A stretch of 64,000 bases of DNA from Flavobacterium subsaxonicum WB 4.1-42 = DSM 21790 (GTDB lineage: Bacteria; Bacteroidota; Bacteroidia; Flavobacteriales; Flavobacteriaceae), in contig NZ_AUGP01000017.1 of the NCBI RefSeq assembly GCF_000422725.1, positions 660,347 to 724,346 on the forward strand, given 5' to 3'. The notes under the pieces are model-generated. The model made no database searches, was not told where the DNA came from, and saw only the letters and a list, made by a program, of their open reading frames with translations. Every line of letters starts with the position of its first letter. The stretch's first letter is position 1. Of this stretch, positions 52,946-62,377 are shown one piece after another. The translations under genes were made by a program, and so were the position numbers.

Positions 52946-53914
52946 ATGGTTGCCCTACCCCGCAAAGCTAAACATTTCCTTGTTTTTATAGCCAAACTTT
53001 TAGTTGTGGGCGGTGCATTTTATTTTATATACAACCGCATTGCCAACGATGAGAATTTAGACTGGCAACACCTAAGCCACGCCACCCAGCAAAAACACGC
53101 CGGCTGGCTTATTTTCGGCATCCTGCTTTTTACGTTTTTAAACCGCTTTTTAGAGATCTTTAAATGGCAAAACCTTGTTAATAGTTTTGTGCCGCTCTCA
53201 TTTGCCCGTGCTGCCGACCAGGTTTTTGCCGCCGTTACCGCAGGTGTGTTTACCCCCAACGGAGTAGGCGAATATGCCGCCAAGGCACTCTACTACAAAA
53301 AAGACCAGGCTAAGCAAATTGTTTTTTTAAACCTTATTTGCAATGGCATACAAATGGTTATTGCCATAGTGCTGGGCCTTGCCGGGCTAATTGTTTTTAA
53401 CGCCCTGTACAACGTTGTACCCACTACATTACTACTAATTATTTTAGCCATACTGGCCGCCATTATAATTACCGTGTTTGCATCGCGTAAAATAACTATT
53501 AAAGGCTACTCGCTGCATTTGCTGTTTACCAAAATAAACGAGCTGCCCAAAGCCACCCACCGCAAAAATATGCTATTGGCCACCGGGCGCTACCTTAGCA
53601 TTATACACCAGCACTATCTTATATTTTTAGCATTTGGCGTGCATTTGCCCTATCCGGTAATGATAAGCGCTATTGCGGGCGTATACTTTTTAGGGTCGGC
53701 GCTGCCTAACTTCCAGTTTTTAGACTTTGCCGTAAGGGGCAGTGTTGCGGTATTTTTCTTTGGGAAAATGGGCGTGACGGAATGGATCGTAATTTTTGCC
53801 GCCACCCTGCAATGGCTGTTAAACATTGTAATACCGGTAACTATAGGCAGTTATTATGTATTGCGGTTTAAATCGGTCAGAGCCGAAACTACTGCGGCGC
53901 CACATCAAGAATAA
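52946..53914 (+). CDS. Flippase-like (LPG synthase TM domain/UPF0104) membrane protein
   Basis: 322 residues from ATG at 52946. About seven to eight membrane helices, with the family's FAGAVTPNGVGEYA-like motif (TAGVFTPNGVGEYAAKALYY, about 100-120). Members are lipid transporters or the membrane part of lysyl-phosphatidylglycerol synthase; here there is no synthase domain. The 3' end overlaps the convergent lipoprotein gene by 26 bp. Confidence 0.82.
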   Translation: MVALPRKAKHFLVFIAKLLVVGGAFYFIYNRIANDENLDWQHLSHATQQKHAGWLIFGILLFTFLNRFLEIFKWQNLVNSFVPLSFARAADQVFAAVTAGVFTPNGVGEYAAKALYYKKDQAKQIVFLNLICNGIQMVIAIVLGLAGLIVFNALYNVVPTTLLLIILAILAAIIITVFASRKITIKGYSLHLLFTKINELPKATHRKNMLLATGRYLSIIHQHYLIFLAFGVHLPYPVMISAIAGVYFLGSALPNFQFLDFAVRGSVAVFFFGKMGVTEWIVIFAATLQWLLNIVIPVTIGSYYVLRFKSVRAETTAAPHQE

Positions 53915-54368
53915 CAGGCAATATAAATTGCGATGTTACCGGTACGCCTTCCTTCTGGGCCGGTTCTATTTTTGGAAAATCTATCAGGCGGGCCTTTAAA
54001 ATACTGTCAATCTTAACCGTATCGTAGCTTACGCTGTCTTTGGGGAATTTAGGTTCGAATTTTAAAGTAGCATCCGGGTATACCGTAACCATAACCTGTA
54101 TGGTATCAATTTCAGGATAAAGCAGTGCAATGGTATCGGCTCCCAGTTTTTCCTGCACGAGGCGCGTCATGGCCGAGAAAAAACACTCTTTCTTAAGGTT
54201 CTTATCGGTTATAACATCGCATTCCGGCAACGATGGGTAGCTGCTTACCTCTTTCCAGTTAATTTCCTTTAGGCGCTGTTGTAACAGTTCGTTTTCATCG
54301 GGCACCTGCTTATCAAAATACTGGCAGGAAACCACAAGCAACGGAAATAATAAAAGGAAGGTTTTTTT
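53889..54368 (-). CDS. Small lipoprotein of unknown function
   Basis: 159 residues from ATG at 54368, which gives a signal peptide with lipobox LLVVSC; an upstream start at 54401 would add 11 residues of poor signal sequence. The later part has KFEPKFPKDSVSYDTVKIDS and resembles the TonB-like C-terminal beta domain. Convergent overlap with the flippase-like gene. Confidence 0.7.
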   Translation of the reverse strand, partial: KKTFLLLFPLLVVSCQYFDKQVPDENELLQQRLKEINWKEVSSYPSLPECDVITDKNLKKECFFSAMTRLVQEKLGADTIALLYPEIDTIQVMVTVYPDATLKFEPKFPKDSVSYDTVKIDSILKARLIDFPKIEPAQKEGVPVTSQFILPVILDVAPQ

Positions 54369-54779
54369 CATTAAACGGGCAATTGTACGTGGTACTATCA
54401 TCCAAAAATAAGGAAAATTTATTTAGTGGGGATAATTTGGGGTAAAATCGCAGGAAGAGGACGTTTGTAATCAGGTTAAATGAATACCATTAATTCCCTA
54501 ACGGGAAAGATATTCTGCACTAACAAGCTATTTCTACCGAAATTATTTCCCTAACGGGAAAAGGGCAACACACATATATCCCGTAGGGATTATATTTCGG
54601 TAGGAATAATTTATTTATAGCGAACCTATTTTCCCGTAGGGAATTAATCATAGATATATACCGCTCCTCCGGAGCTCAGGACATACGCTTATTATAACTG
54701 CTATAGATATGCCGCTCCTCCAGAGCTGAACACAAAAACATTACACACTTATTCGTATCTTAGATGTAAAACCAATAGT

Positions 54780-54887
54780 ATGAAAGAATCACAACCCGAA
54801 TTATCTAATGCCTATAAAGCCGTGATGGATGATATACTAAAGCGCCACAATGAGAACAACATTAACTATACATCTTGGGAGGAGTAA
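54780..54887 (+). CDS. Very small unknown protein
   Basis: 35 residues, MKESQPELSNAYKAVMDDIL then KRHNENNINYTSWEE. Acidic, helical, with an ATG and no rival frame; no recognised family. It could be a truncated small regulator or antitoxin remnant. Low confidence. Confidence 0.3.
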   Translation: MKESQPELSNAYKAVMDDILKRHNENNINYTSWEE

Positions 54888-54927
54888 AAAAGAACTTACT
54901 TAAATAGAAAACTTTACCCCATAAAAA

Positions 54928-54955
54928 AAGCCTTTCGATTAAACGAAAGGCTTTC
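54928..54955 (-). terminator. Terminator of tRNA-Asp copy 1
   Basis: AGCCTTTCG / CGAAAGGCT with loop ATTAAA; same hairpin as at 55233. Confidence 0.75.
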
Positions 54956-54963
54956 CTTTTTAC

Positions 54964-55040
54964 TGGCGGTCTGGACGGGACTCGAACCCGCGACCCCATG
55001 CGTGACAGGCATGTATTCTAACCAACTGAACTACCAAACC
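54964..55040 (-). tRNA. tRNA-Asp (anticodon GTC), copy 1
   Basis: 77 nt with encoded CCA. Acceptor GGTTTGG / CCAGACC (one G-T pair), anticodon loop CTGTCAC giving GTC, T-arm GGTTCGAGTCC. Identical to copy 2. Confidence 0.97.
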
Positions 55041-55232
55041 AGTGCTTTATAGCGGGTGCAAATATACATTCTTTTTTCGCTTTCCCACTATTTTTTTCAA
55101 CTTTTTTTTATGCCCTTTAAATCAAAAAAGCCCCCCAACTAAATGGAAAGCTTTTCATTGGTCTAACTACTAAACCTACCACGCCAGGCGTGGCATAAAC
55201 AACACAACTAATCTTAGATATTTTGGCAAAAA

Positions 55233-55259
55233 AAGCCTTTCGATTAAACGAAAGGCTTT
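55233..55259 (-). terminator. Hairpin after tRNA-Asp copy 2
   Basis: AGCCTTTCG / CGAAAGGCT, loop ATTAAA, downstream of copy 2 on the minus strand. Confidence 0.75.
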
Positions 55260-55268
55260 CTTGCTTAC

Positions 55269-55345
55269 TGGCGGTCTGGACGGGACTCGAACCCGCGACC
55301 CCATGCGTGACAGGCATGTATTCTAACCAACTGAACTACCAAACC
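55269..55345 (-). tRNA. tRNA-Asp (anticodon GTC), copy 2
   Basis: 77 nt including CCA, identical to copy 1 at 54964. About 230 bp of spacer with its own terminator lies between the copies, indicating duplication of tRNA plus terminator. Confidence 0.97.
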
Positions 55346-55431
55346 AGTGCTTTATTGCGGTTGCAAATATACAACTCCTTTTGATTTCTGCAAACGTTTT
55401 TACAACAAATGCTTAATATTTTTTATGCCAT

Positions 55432-56358
55432 TTACCCAAACTTTTGTTTTTCAACAAGGTAGGTGGTTAAAATTTTTTCAAATTTTTCGTCTACCGAAAC
55501 CGGCACATACTTAATACGGTACTGTATGCAGGTATCGGCTACCTTTTTAAAGTAGGCCGCCACCAGTTTTTCGTACTCTTCTTTTACATTTTCGGCATAC
55601 AGGTCAACCTGTTCGCCACTTTCCATATCAATAAATTTACGCGGCGTATTATCAAAATCAAAGCTCAGCTCGGTTTTTTTATCTATTACATGAAACAAAA
55701 CCACCTTGTGCTTATCGTGCTTTAAATGCTGCAGGGCTTCAAAAAGCGCCTCATCGTTACCCGGCTGAAACATATCTGTAAACAGGATTATCATCGACCG
55801 GCGGTGCATTTTCTGGGCAATCTGGTGTAAAAAAGTGGTGGTATCGGTGTTTTTTGCCGCTACCGGGGCCGTAAGTACCCCTTCCAGCTTGTCTATCAGC
55901 ATCCTGTGGTGCCTTCCGCTGCCTTTTTCGGGGGCGTAAAACTCGTAAGTATCAGAATAAACACTTAGCCCCACGGCGTCGCGCTGGCGCTTTAAAAGAT
56001 CCATTAGCACGGCCGAAGCCAGCACAGAGAAGCCTATTTTATTTTCGTAAAACTGCTGCCCGTCTTTTAGCTTTGGGTAATGCATAGACGATGAGTTGTC
56101 TATAATTAAATGGCAGCGCAGGTTGGTTTCCTCTTCATAACGTTTAGAGTACAACCTGTCGGTACGCGCATACAGCTTCCAGTCGATGTTTTTAGTGCTC
56201 TCTCCGGCGTTGTACACCTTGTGCTCTGCAAACTCTGCCGAAAACCCGTGAAACGGACTCTTATGCATGCCCGATATAAAGCCCTCCACAATCTGGTTGG
56301 CCAAAAGCTCCAGGTTGGCAAATGCCGATATTTTTTCTAACTGGCTATCAATCTTCAT
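55432..56358 (-). CDS. DUF58 (MoxR-associated vWA-like) protein
   Basis: 308 residues. DUF58 signature GESTKNIDWKLYARTDRLY (about 51-69), then a von Willebrand A-like domain with a MIDAS-like LIIDNSSSMHYP (about 85-96) and TTTFLHQIAQ. In Bacteroidota the gene often follows a moxR ATPase; none is next to it here. Probably part of a chaperone or surface-stress system. Confidence 0.88.
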   Translation of the reverse strand: MKIDSQLEKISAFANLELLANQIVEGFISGMHKSPFHGFSAEFAEHKVYNAGESTKNIDWKLYARTDRLYSKRYEEETNLRCHLIIDNSSSMHYPKLKDGQQFYENKIGFSVLASAVLMDLLKRQRDAVGLSVYSDTYEFYAPEKGSGRHHRMLIDKLEGVLTAPVAAKNTDTTTFLHQIAQKMHRRSMIILFTDMFQPGNDEALFEALQHLKHDKHKVVLFHVIDKKTELSFDFDNTPRKFIDMESGEQVDLYAENVKEEYEKLVAAYFKKVADTCIQYRIKYVPVSVDEKFEKILTTYLVEKQKFG

Positions 56359-56424
56359 TTCTCAAAGATATTGAAACGATTTGAATTTTAAAAAGAACGC
56401 TGTAATTACTTATTTAGCACCCAT

Positions 56425-56449
56425 AAAAAAGCCGCGCTTGCAGCGCGGC
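56425..56449 (-). terminator. Terminator of the hydrolase lipoprotein gene
   Basis: GCCGCGCT / AGCGCGGC with T run on the minus strand. Confidence 0.8.
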
Positions 56450-56476
56450 CCACACAAAAAACACACATTAAATAAT

Positions 56477-57256
56477 TTATGGAAGCCAGGCCTGCACCTT
56501 TTGCACTATAACATCCTGCCAGCCGTTACTGGTGCTGTGGCCCGAGCAGGTAGCATCGGTAAAGCCGTAGCTTTTGCTTTTTACCGATGCCGATATTATA
56601 TTATCGTAAATAGACTGCCCGTAGTTGCTCTCGTACGGTTCGCCGTTGCAGGCAAAGGCCAGTACGGGCGATTTGATGTTCTGGGCCGTTTCTAACGACG
56701 ACGACCCCATTATGGCAATAAAGCCCTTTGTATCGGCAAAGGTGCCCGTACCCCACGCCGAATGCGATATAAGCGCATTGGCGGCATAAGAGCTGCCACC
56801 CAAAACAATATCGCTGCGTTCCAGTCCAAATTCATCGGCTATATCAGTACCCACATCGCTAAGGTCTTCGGCAAGCATGGTGGCATTAGAGGCCCAATTT
56901 TGCCAGTTGTCGCCTACGGGTGGTTCATCCCTGTAAGCCACTATGGCTACCATGTAGCCGGCATCGGCCAGTTTCCCCGCAAGGGTAATAAGATAACCAT
57001 CGTTAAGGCTACCTTCTGATGGGTCTAACGGATCGTTACCGCTGCCCAACGTAACAATGCCCTTATAATTTTCTGAATTTGGTTTATAGAAACTACAGTC
57101 CAGATTGGCAAATTGGCGCTCTATAGTGGTAAAGCCGGTTTGTGCTACGGGTGGGGTATCTTCTTTAACGCCACCATCATCATCGCCCGAACACGACCAC
57201 AGCAGGCAGGCCGAAAACAACATAAAGCCCATTATAATTTTTACATGATTTTTCAT
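56477..57256 (-). CDS. Alpha/beta-hydrolase-like lipoprotein
   Basis: 259 residues from ATG at 57256, which gives a signal peptide with lipobox ACLLWSCSGDDD; a longer upstream frame lacks a signal. The nucleophile elbow is VLGGSSYAAN (Ser within GGSSY) and a C-terminal His in CSGHSTSNGW fits the triad. Surface-attached esterase or peptidase-like role is inferred. Confidence 0.75.
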   Translation of the reverse strand: MKNHVKIIMGFMLFSACLLWSCSGDDDGGVKEDTPPVAQTGFTTIERQFANLDCSFYKPNSENYKGIVTLGSGNDPLDPSEGSLNDGYLITLAGKLADAGYMVAIVAYRDEPPVGDNWQNWASNATMLAEDLSDVGTDIADEFGLERSDIVLGGSSYAANALISHSAWGTGTFADTKGFIAIMGSSSLETAQNIKSPVLAFACNGEPYESNYGQSIYDNIISASVKSKSYGFTDATCSGHSTSNGWQDVIVQKVQAWLP

Positions 57257-57380
57257 TTTTCGTTCTGAGTTTTTAATTAGACAGAACGAATGTAGCCTGA
57301 ACCTGACGGATACAAAACCCAAAATATACCAACAGCATTTTAAATATACCAAGGGATATTTTATATTATGATAAGGCACA

Positions 57381-57407
57381 AAAAAAGCCCCAACTTGCGT
57401 TGAGGCC
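57381..57407 (-). terminator. Terminator after trxA
   Basis: GCCTCAAC / GTTGGGGC stem with wobble pairs and a T run on the minus strand. Confidence 0.65.
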
Positions 57408-57432
57408 TTCTTTATATTTGATCGGTCAGGGC

Positions 57433-57750
57433 TTATAGCAAAGCGTCTATTGCGTTAGTGTAGGTTTGCTTAGGAGCAACACCTACCTGGCGGCCAACTA
57501 CCTCTCCGTTCTGGAAAACCAAAACAGTAGGTATGTTCCTGATACCGTATTTTGCGGCAAATTCCTGGTTAGCATCTACATCTACTTTACCAACCACGGC
57601 TTTACCTTCATATTCTTGTCCAATTTCTTCAATGATCGGGCCAACCATTCTACATGGTCCGCACCATGCTGCCCAAAAGTCTACTAATACCGGTTTATCT
57701 GATTTTAATACTAACTCTTCGAAAGTAGCATCAGTTATTGCTTGTGCCAT
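57433..57750 (-). CDS. trxA: Thioredoxin
   Basis: 105 residues, the standard size. Active site WCGPC (C30, C33), cis-Pro in NIPTVLVF (about 73-80) and the C-terminal helix TYTNAIDALL. Reduces cytoplasmic disulfides. Monocistronic, between dnaE and the hydrolase gene. Confidence 0.95.
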   Translation of the reverse strand: MAQAITDATFEELVLKSDKPVLVDFWAAWCGPCRMVGPIIEEIGQEYEGKAVVGKVDVDANQEFAAKYGIRNIPTVLVFQNGEVVGRQVGVAPKQTYTNAIDALL

Positions 57751-57868
57751 AATATTTTTGATATGTTATTGTTAATAGTAATTGCGCTAACAAAATTAAT
57801 AATTATAATCTAAATATAAAGTTAAACCCATAGCTTTTGCCTATAAGCACATAATTAAATACTATTTG

Positions 57869-60800
57869 CTAATTAAGCTTAAAGTTAACTTGCAGCTTAT
57901 CAAGCTCATGCAGTAATTCAGTCGAAATTTTTACCTTTAACTTACGGCTTGGCATAGATAGTTTGGTAACCACCTGAATATCTTCTACATCGGTCATAAT
58001 ATTCTCGGCAACGGCTACCTCGTCAAATTCGCCCTCTTCAAATTCATCTACGGGTTCTTTTACGCTTGGCGCGGAAGCCACCTCTACCTGCCGTTTAACC
58101 CGTTCGAGCTCCATAACTTCAAAAGTAACCTGGTTATCGCCCCTGTTGCCGTTAAACAGCGTAAACAGGTTGTTGATAAGCTGCTCCTGCAATTCGGCTA
58201 CATTAAATTGTATGATAAGCTTTTTGGCAAACGCCCCCAGTACATCCTGAAGGTATTGTATGGCAACAAACTGAAGCCTTGGCTCGCCTTTTTTCCCTTC
58301 CTGGTTGGTCCATCCCTCGCGCACCATAACCTTCATGTACGTAAAGTTATTACCTATTAAAAAGTGCCTGAATTTAAGGTACTCCTCGCCGTATATCCTG
58401 AATTCGTAGCTTTCGTCATACCCTTCCAGCATAAACGATGCCCAGCCCTTACCATTCTTGGCTACCCGGTGCTGCACGTTAGAGATGATACCCCCAAAAC
58501 TCAGGTTTTTGTTTACATGCTGCTCCAGGTTTTTAAGCGCCTCGAGCTTTGCATTGCAAAAATATTTCATTTCGAATTTATAATCGTCCAGCGGATGGCC
58601 CGATATATAAATACCCACTACCTCTTTTTCGCGGGCCAGTTTTTCCATCGTGCTCCACTCTTCGCAGGGCGGTACAACAGGCTCAGGAATCTGCACTTCG
58701 CTGGCTTCGCCAAAAAGGCTTACCTGGCTGGAGTTTTCATTCTCCTGAAATTTAGAACCGTAGCGCATGGCCTTTTCTAAAAAGGTAATATTCTCGCTGT
58801 TATCCATGTGGAAGTATTGCGCGCGGTGTGTACTATCAAAACAGTCGAAACCACCGGCCAGTGCCAGGTTTTCGAATGCTTTTTTGTTGGCCGCCCTTAG
58901 GTCCAGACGTTTTGCAAGGTCGAATATCGATTTGTAATGCCCCGTTTTGCGGTTTTCTACAATGGTGGCCACCGCACCGGCGCCCACACCTTTTATAGCA
59001 CCCATGCCAAAACGCACGGCATTGCTATCGTTAACCGTAAATTTATAGAACGACTCATTAACATCGGGACCCAAAACCTGCAGCCCCATGCGCTTGCACT
59101 CTTCCATAAAAAAGGTTACCTGCTTAATATCGTTCATGTTGTTGCTTAGTACCGCCGCCATATATTCGGCAGGGTAATGGGCTTTTAAATATGCTGTTTG
59201 ATATGCCACCCACGCATAGCACGTAGAGTGAGATTTGTTAAACGCGTAACTTGCAAATGCCTCCCAGTCTTTCCATATCTTTTCGAGCATTTTGGCATCA
59301 TGCCCCTTTTCTGCTGCCTGGGCAACAAATTTGGGTTTCATTTTATCCAGTACGTCTTTTTGCTTTTTACCCATTGCCTTACGCAAAACGTCGGCCTCAC
59401 CTTTTGTAAAGCCGGCCAGCTTTTGCGACAGTAGCATTACCTGCTCCTGGTATACCGTAATACCATAGGTTTCTTTAAGGTACTCTTCGCAGGCATCAAG
59501 GTCGTATTTAATTTCTTCCTCGCCGTTTTTACGGCGCACAAAGCTGGGAATGTACTCTAACGGACCCGGGCGGTACAGGGCGTTCATGGCAATAAGGTCG
59601 GCAAACACGGTAGGCTTAAGGTCTTTCATGTACTTTTGCATACCGGGCGACTCATACTGAAACACCCCTACGGTTTCTCCGCGCTGAAAGAGCTCGTATG
59701 TTTTTACATCGTCTATCGGAAATTCTTCCGGATCAAGGTCGATGTTCCTTTTATATTTAACCAGTTTAACGGTATCTTTTATCAGCGTAAGGGTCTTTAA
59801 CCCCAGGAAGTCCATTTTTAGCAAACCGGCACTCTCTACCACCGAGTTATCAAACTGGGTAACATACAGGTCGGAGTCCTTAGCCAGTGCCACCGGTACG
59901 TAGTTGGTAATGTCCGACGGGGTAATGATAACCCCGCAGGCGTGGATACCCGTATTACGCAGCGACCCTTCAAGTACTTTTGCCTGTTGGATGGTCTCGC
60001 TGGTAAGGTCGTTACCCGTAGCCATAGCAATAAGCTCTACCACCTTTTCATATTCTTCAGATCGTAGTGCCGCTTTTAACGCCGCAGGATCTAAACTAAA
60101 TATCTTGGCCAGCTTAAGGTTAGGTATAAGCTTTGCAATTTTATCGGCTTCAAATAGGGGTAAATCCAGTACACGGGCAGTATCGCGTATAGACGATTTT
60201 GCCGCCATGGTACCGTAAGTAATAATTTGCGCCACCTGGCTGGAGCCGTATTTATTAATAACGTAGTCCATAACACGGCCACGGCCCTCGTCATCAAAGT
60301 CGATATCAATATCGGGCATCGATACACGGTCGGGGTTCAGGAAACGCTCAAATAGCAAATCGTACTTTATAGGGTCTATGTTGGTTATTTTAAGGCAATA
60401 CGCCACAACCGACCCTGCCGCCGACCCCCTGCCCGGCCCAACGGAAACGTCGAGGTTTCGGGCCTCGGCAATAAAATCCTGTACGATAAGAAAATATCCG
60501 GGGTACCCACTGTTTTCAATGGTTTTTAATTCGAAATCAAGGCGTTCGCGAATGTCATCGGTAATAACGCCATAACGCTTTTCGGCACCTTTATAAGTAA
60601 GATGCCTTAGGTAGTTGTTCTCGCCACGCTTGCCACCGTCCTGCTCGTCTTCGGCTATTAAAAACTCTTCCGGAATATCAAATTTAGGAAGCAATACATC
60701 GCGGTACAGCGAGTAGGCCTCTACCTTATCTACAATTTCCTGAATGTTTACAATAGCATCGGGCAGGTCTTTAAACAGCTCCTTCATGGCATCGGCCGGC

Positions 60801-62377
60801 TTAAAGTAGTACTCGCTATTGGGTAACCCAAAGCGGAAACCACGGCCACGGCCTTTAGGTGTAGCCAGCTTTTCGCCATCTTTAACACACAATAAAATAT
60901 CGTGCGCGTGCGAGTCGCCTTTTTCTACATAATAGGTATTGTTAGTGGCTATAAGCTTAACGCTGTGCTTGCGCGCCAGTTTAACAAGGGTTTCGTTTAC
61001 ACGGTTCTCGTCTTCCTGCCCGTGGCGCATAAGCTCCATATAAAAATCGTCGCCAAACTGGGCTTTCCACCACAAAAGGGCTTCTTCGGCCTGGTTTTCG
61101 CCAATATTAAGCACCTTATTAGGGATTTCTCCGTAGAGGTTGCCCGACAGTACAATAATATCCTCCTTATACTGCTCTATAATTTTACGGTCTATACGCG
61201 GCACGTAGTAAAAACCTGCAGTATACGCTATAGACGACATTTTTGCCAGATTGTGATAGCCCTTTTTGTTCTTGGCCATCAACACGATCTGGTAACCATT
61301 GTCTTTACGTGATTTATCTTTATGGTCTTCGCAAACAAAAAACTCAATACCTACAATAGGCTTAACAACAGTCTCGGTAGGCTCTTCACCAGCCTCTATT
61401 GCCGCTTTGTTTTTTGCCTCGGCAGCTTTGTTATGATTAAAGGCGGCACTCACAAAATGGAAAGCCCCCATCATGTTGGCATGGTCTGTCATGGCAACGG
61501 CCGGCATCTTTAGCTTTGCGGCGGCCTTAACCAGATCTGGCACCGATATAGTACTTTGCAGTACCGAAAACTGCGTGTGGTTGTGCAGGTGCACAAAACT
61601 AACATCGGCCAGGTTTTGGGTAACCACCGGTGCCGTATATTCAACAGCCTCTGCCCCTTTAAGTTTTTCAAGGCGTTTGCGTACCTCTTCGCTGGCCTGT
61701 TTAAGGTTTATGTGCTTAAGCCCGATTAACTGTATAGGCTGCGGGTTGGCAATCCTGAAATCGTGAAAATAGGTTGGCGGCGCATCCAGCTCTTCTTTAG
61801 TAAAAATTTCTCTTTTTAAAAGCTCCAGAAAGCAGCGTGTGGTAGCCTCAACGTCGGCAGTAGCATTGTGGGCCTCGCCAAACGGCTCGCCAAACAAATA
61901 CTGGTGCAGCTCTGTAAGGGTTGGCAGTTTAAACCTGCCCCCACGCCCGCCGGGTAGTTTTAAAAGGTCGGCTGTAATTTCGGTACAGGTATCCAGCACC
62001 TTCATGGCAGCAAGGGGCGACTGTACACCGTGGCGGTGAAACTCGCTGCCCATAATATTAACGTCAAAGCCAACATTCTGGCCTACTATAAATTTAGATT
62101 TGCTTAGCGCGATATTAAATTTTTCCAGCACATCGGCCAAGGCAAGCCCCTGCTCCAAGGCAAGATCGGTACTAATACCGTGAATACGCTCGGCATCATA
62201 CGGTATATTAAAACCATCGGGGCGCACCATATAATCCTGGTGCTCTATAAGGGCACCCATCTCGTCGTGCAGCTGCCAGGCTATTTGTATACAGCGGGGC
62301 CAGTTATCGGTATCGGTAATTGGGGCGTCCCAGCGCTTGGGTAATCCGGTTGTTTCAGTGTCAAAAATCAGGTACAT
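57869..62377 (-). CDS. dnaE: DNA polymerase III alpha subunit with fused exonuclease
   Basis: 1502 residues. The N-terminal DnaQ-like 3'-5' exonuclease (about 1-190) starts YLIFDTETTGLP with D6 and E8. A PHP domain follows (FVHLHNHTQFSVLQS, about 268-282), then the C-family polymerase palm with PDIDIDFDDEGRG (about 685-697), GPGRGSAAGS, helix-hairpin-helix and OB regions, and a C-terminal tail. Fused exonuclease-DnaE is usual in Flavobacteriia. It is the replicative polymerase of the chromosome. Confidence 0.95.
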   Translation of the reverse strand: MYLIFDTETTGLPKRWDAPITDTDNWPRCIQIAWQLHDEMGALIEHQDYMVRPDGFNIPYDAERIHGISTDLALEQGLALADVLEKFNIALSKSKFIVGQNVGFDVNIMGSEFHRHGVQSPLAAMKVLDTCTEITADLLKLPGGRGGRFKLPTLTELHQYLFGEPFGEAHNATADVEATTRCFLELLKREIFTKEELDAPPTYFHDFRIANPQPIQLIGLKHINLKQASEEVRKRLEKLKGAEAVEYTAPVVTQNLADVSFVHLHNHTQFSVLQSTISVPDLVKAAAKLKMPAVAMTDHANMMGAFHFVSAAFNHNKAAEAKNKAAIEAGEEPTETVVKPIVGIEFFVCEDHKDKSRKDNGYQIVLMAKNKKGYHNLAKMSSIAYTAGFYYVPRIDRKIIEQYKEDIIVLSGNLYGEIPNKVLNIGENQAEEALLWWKAQFGDDFYMELMRHGQEDENRVNETLVKLARKHSVKLIATNNTYYVEKGDSHAHDILLCVKDGEKLATPKGRGRGFRFGLPNSEYYFKPADAMKELFKDLPDAIVNIQEIVDKVEAYSLYRDVLLPKFDIPEEFLIAEDEQDGGKRGENNYLRHLTYKGAEKRYGVITDDIRERLDFELKTIENSGYPGYFLIVQDFIAEARNLDVSVGPGRGSAAGSVVAYCLKITNIDPIKYDLLFERFLNPDRVSMPDIDIDFDDEGRGRVMDYVINKYGSSQVAQIITYGTMAAKSSIRDTARVLDLPLFEADKIAKLIPNLKLAKIFSLDPAALKAALRSEEYEKVVELIAMATGNDLTSETIQQAKVLEGSLRNTGIHACGVIITPSDITNYVPVALAKDSDLYVTQFDNSVVESAGLLKMDFLGLKTLTLIKDTVKLVKYKRNIDLDPEEFPIDDVKTYELFQRGETVGVFQYESPGMQKYMKDLKPTVFADLIAMNALYRPGPLEYIPSFVRRKNGEEEIKYDLDACEEYLKETYGITVYQEQVMLLSQKLAGFTKGEADVLRKAMGKKQKDVLDKMKPKFVAQAAEKGHDAKMLEKIWKDWEAFASYAFNKSHSTCYAWVAYQTAYLKAHYPAEYMAAVLSNNMNDIKQVTFFMEECKRMGLQVLGPDVNESFYKFTVNDSNAVRFGMGAIKGVGAGAVATIVENRKTGHYKSIFDLAKRLDLRAANKKAFENLALAGGFDCFDSTHRAQYFHMDNSENITFLEKAMRYGSKFQENENSSQVSLFGEASEVQIPEPVVPPCEEWSTMEKLAREKEVVGIYISGHPLDDYKFEMKYFCNAKLEALKNLEQHVNKNLSFGGIISNVQHRVAKNGKGWASFMLEGYDESYEFRIYGEEYLKFRHFLIGNNFTYMKVMVREGWTNQEGKKGEPRLQFVAIQYLQDVLGAFAKKLIIQFNVAELQEQLINNLFTLFNGNRGDNQVTFEVMELERVKRQVEVASAPSVKEPVDEFEEGEFDEVAVAENIMTDVEDIQVVTKLSMPSRKLKVKISTELLHELDKLQVNFKLN

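Larger units (their letters stand above)
54402..54963. other. Intergenic stretch with palindromic repeats
   Basis: Copies of TTCCCTAACGGGAAA / TTTCCCGTAGGGAA and TTTCTACCGAAAT / ATTTCGGTAGGAA (54490-54645), and GCCGCTCCTCCGGAGCT-type elements at about 54660 and 54710. These are dispersed, hairpin-forming intergenic repeats. A 35-codon frame lies at 54780. Confidence 0.55.
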
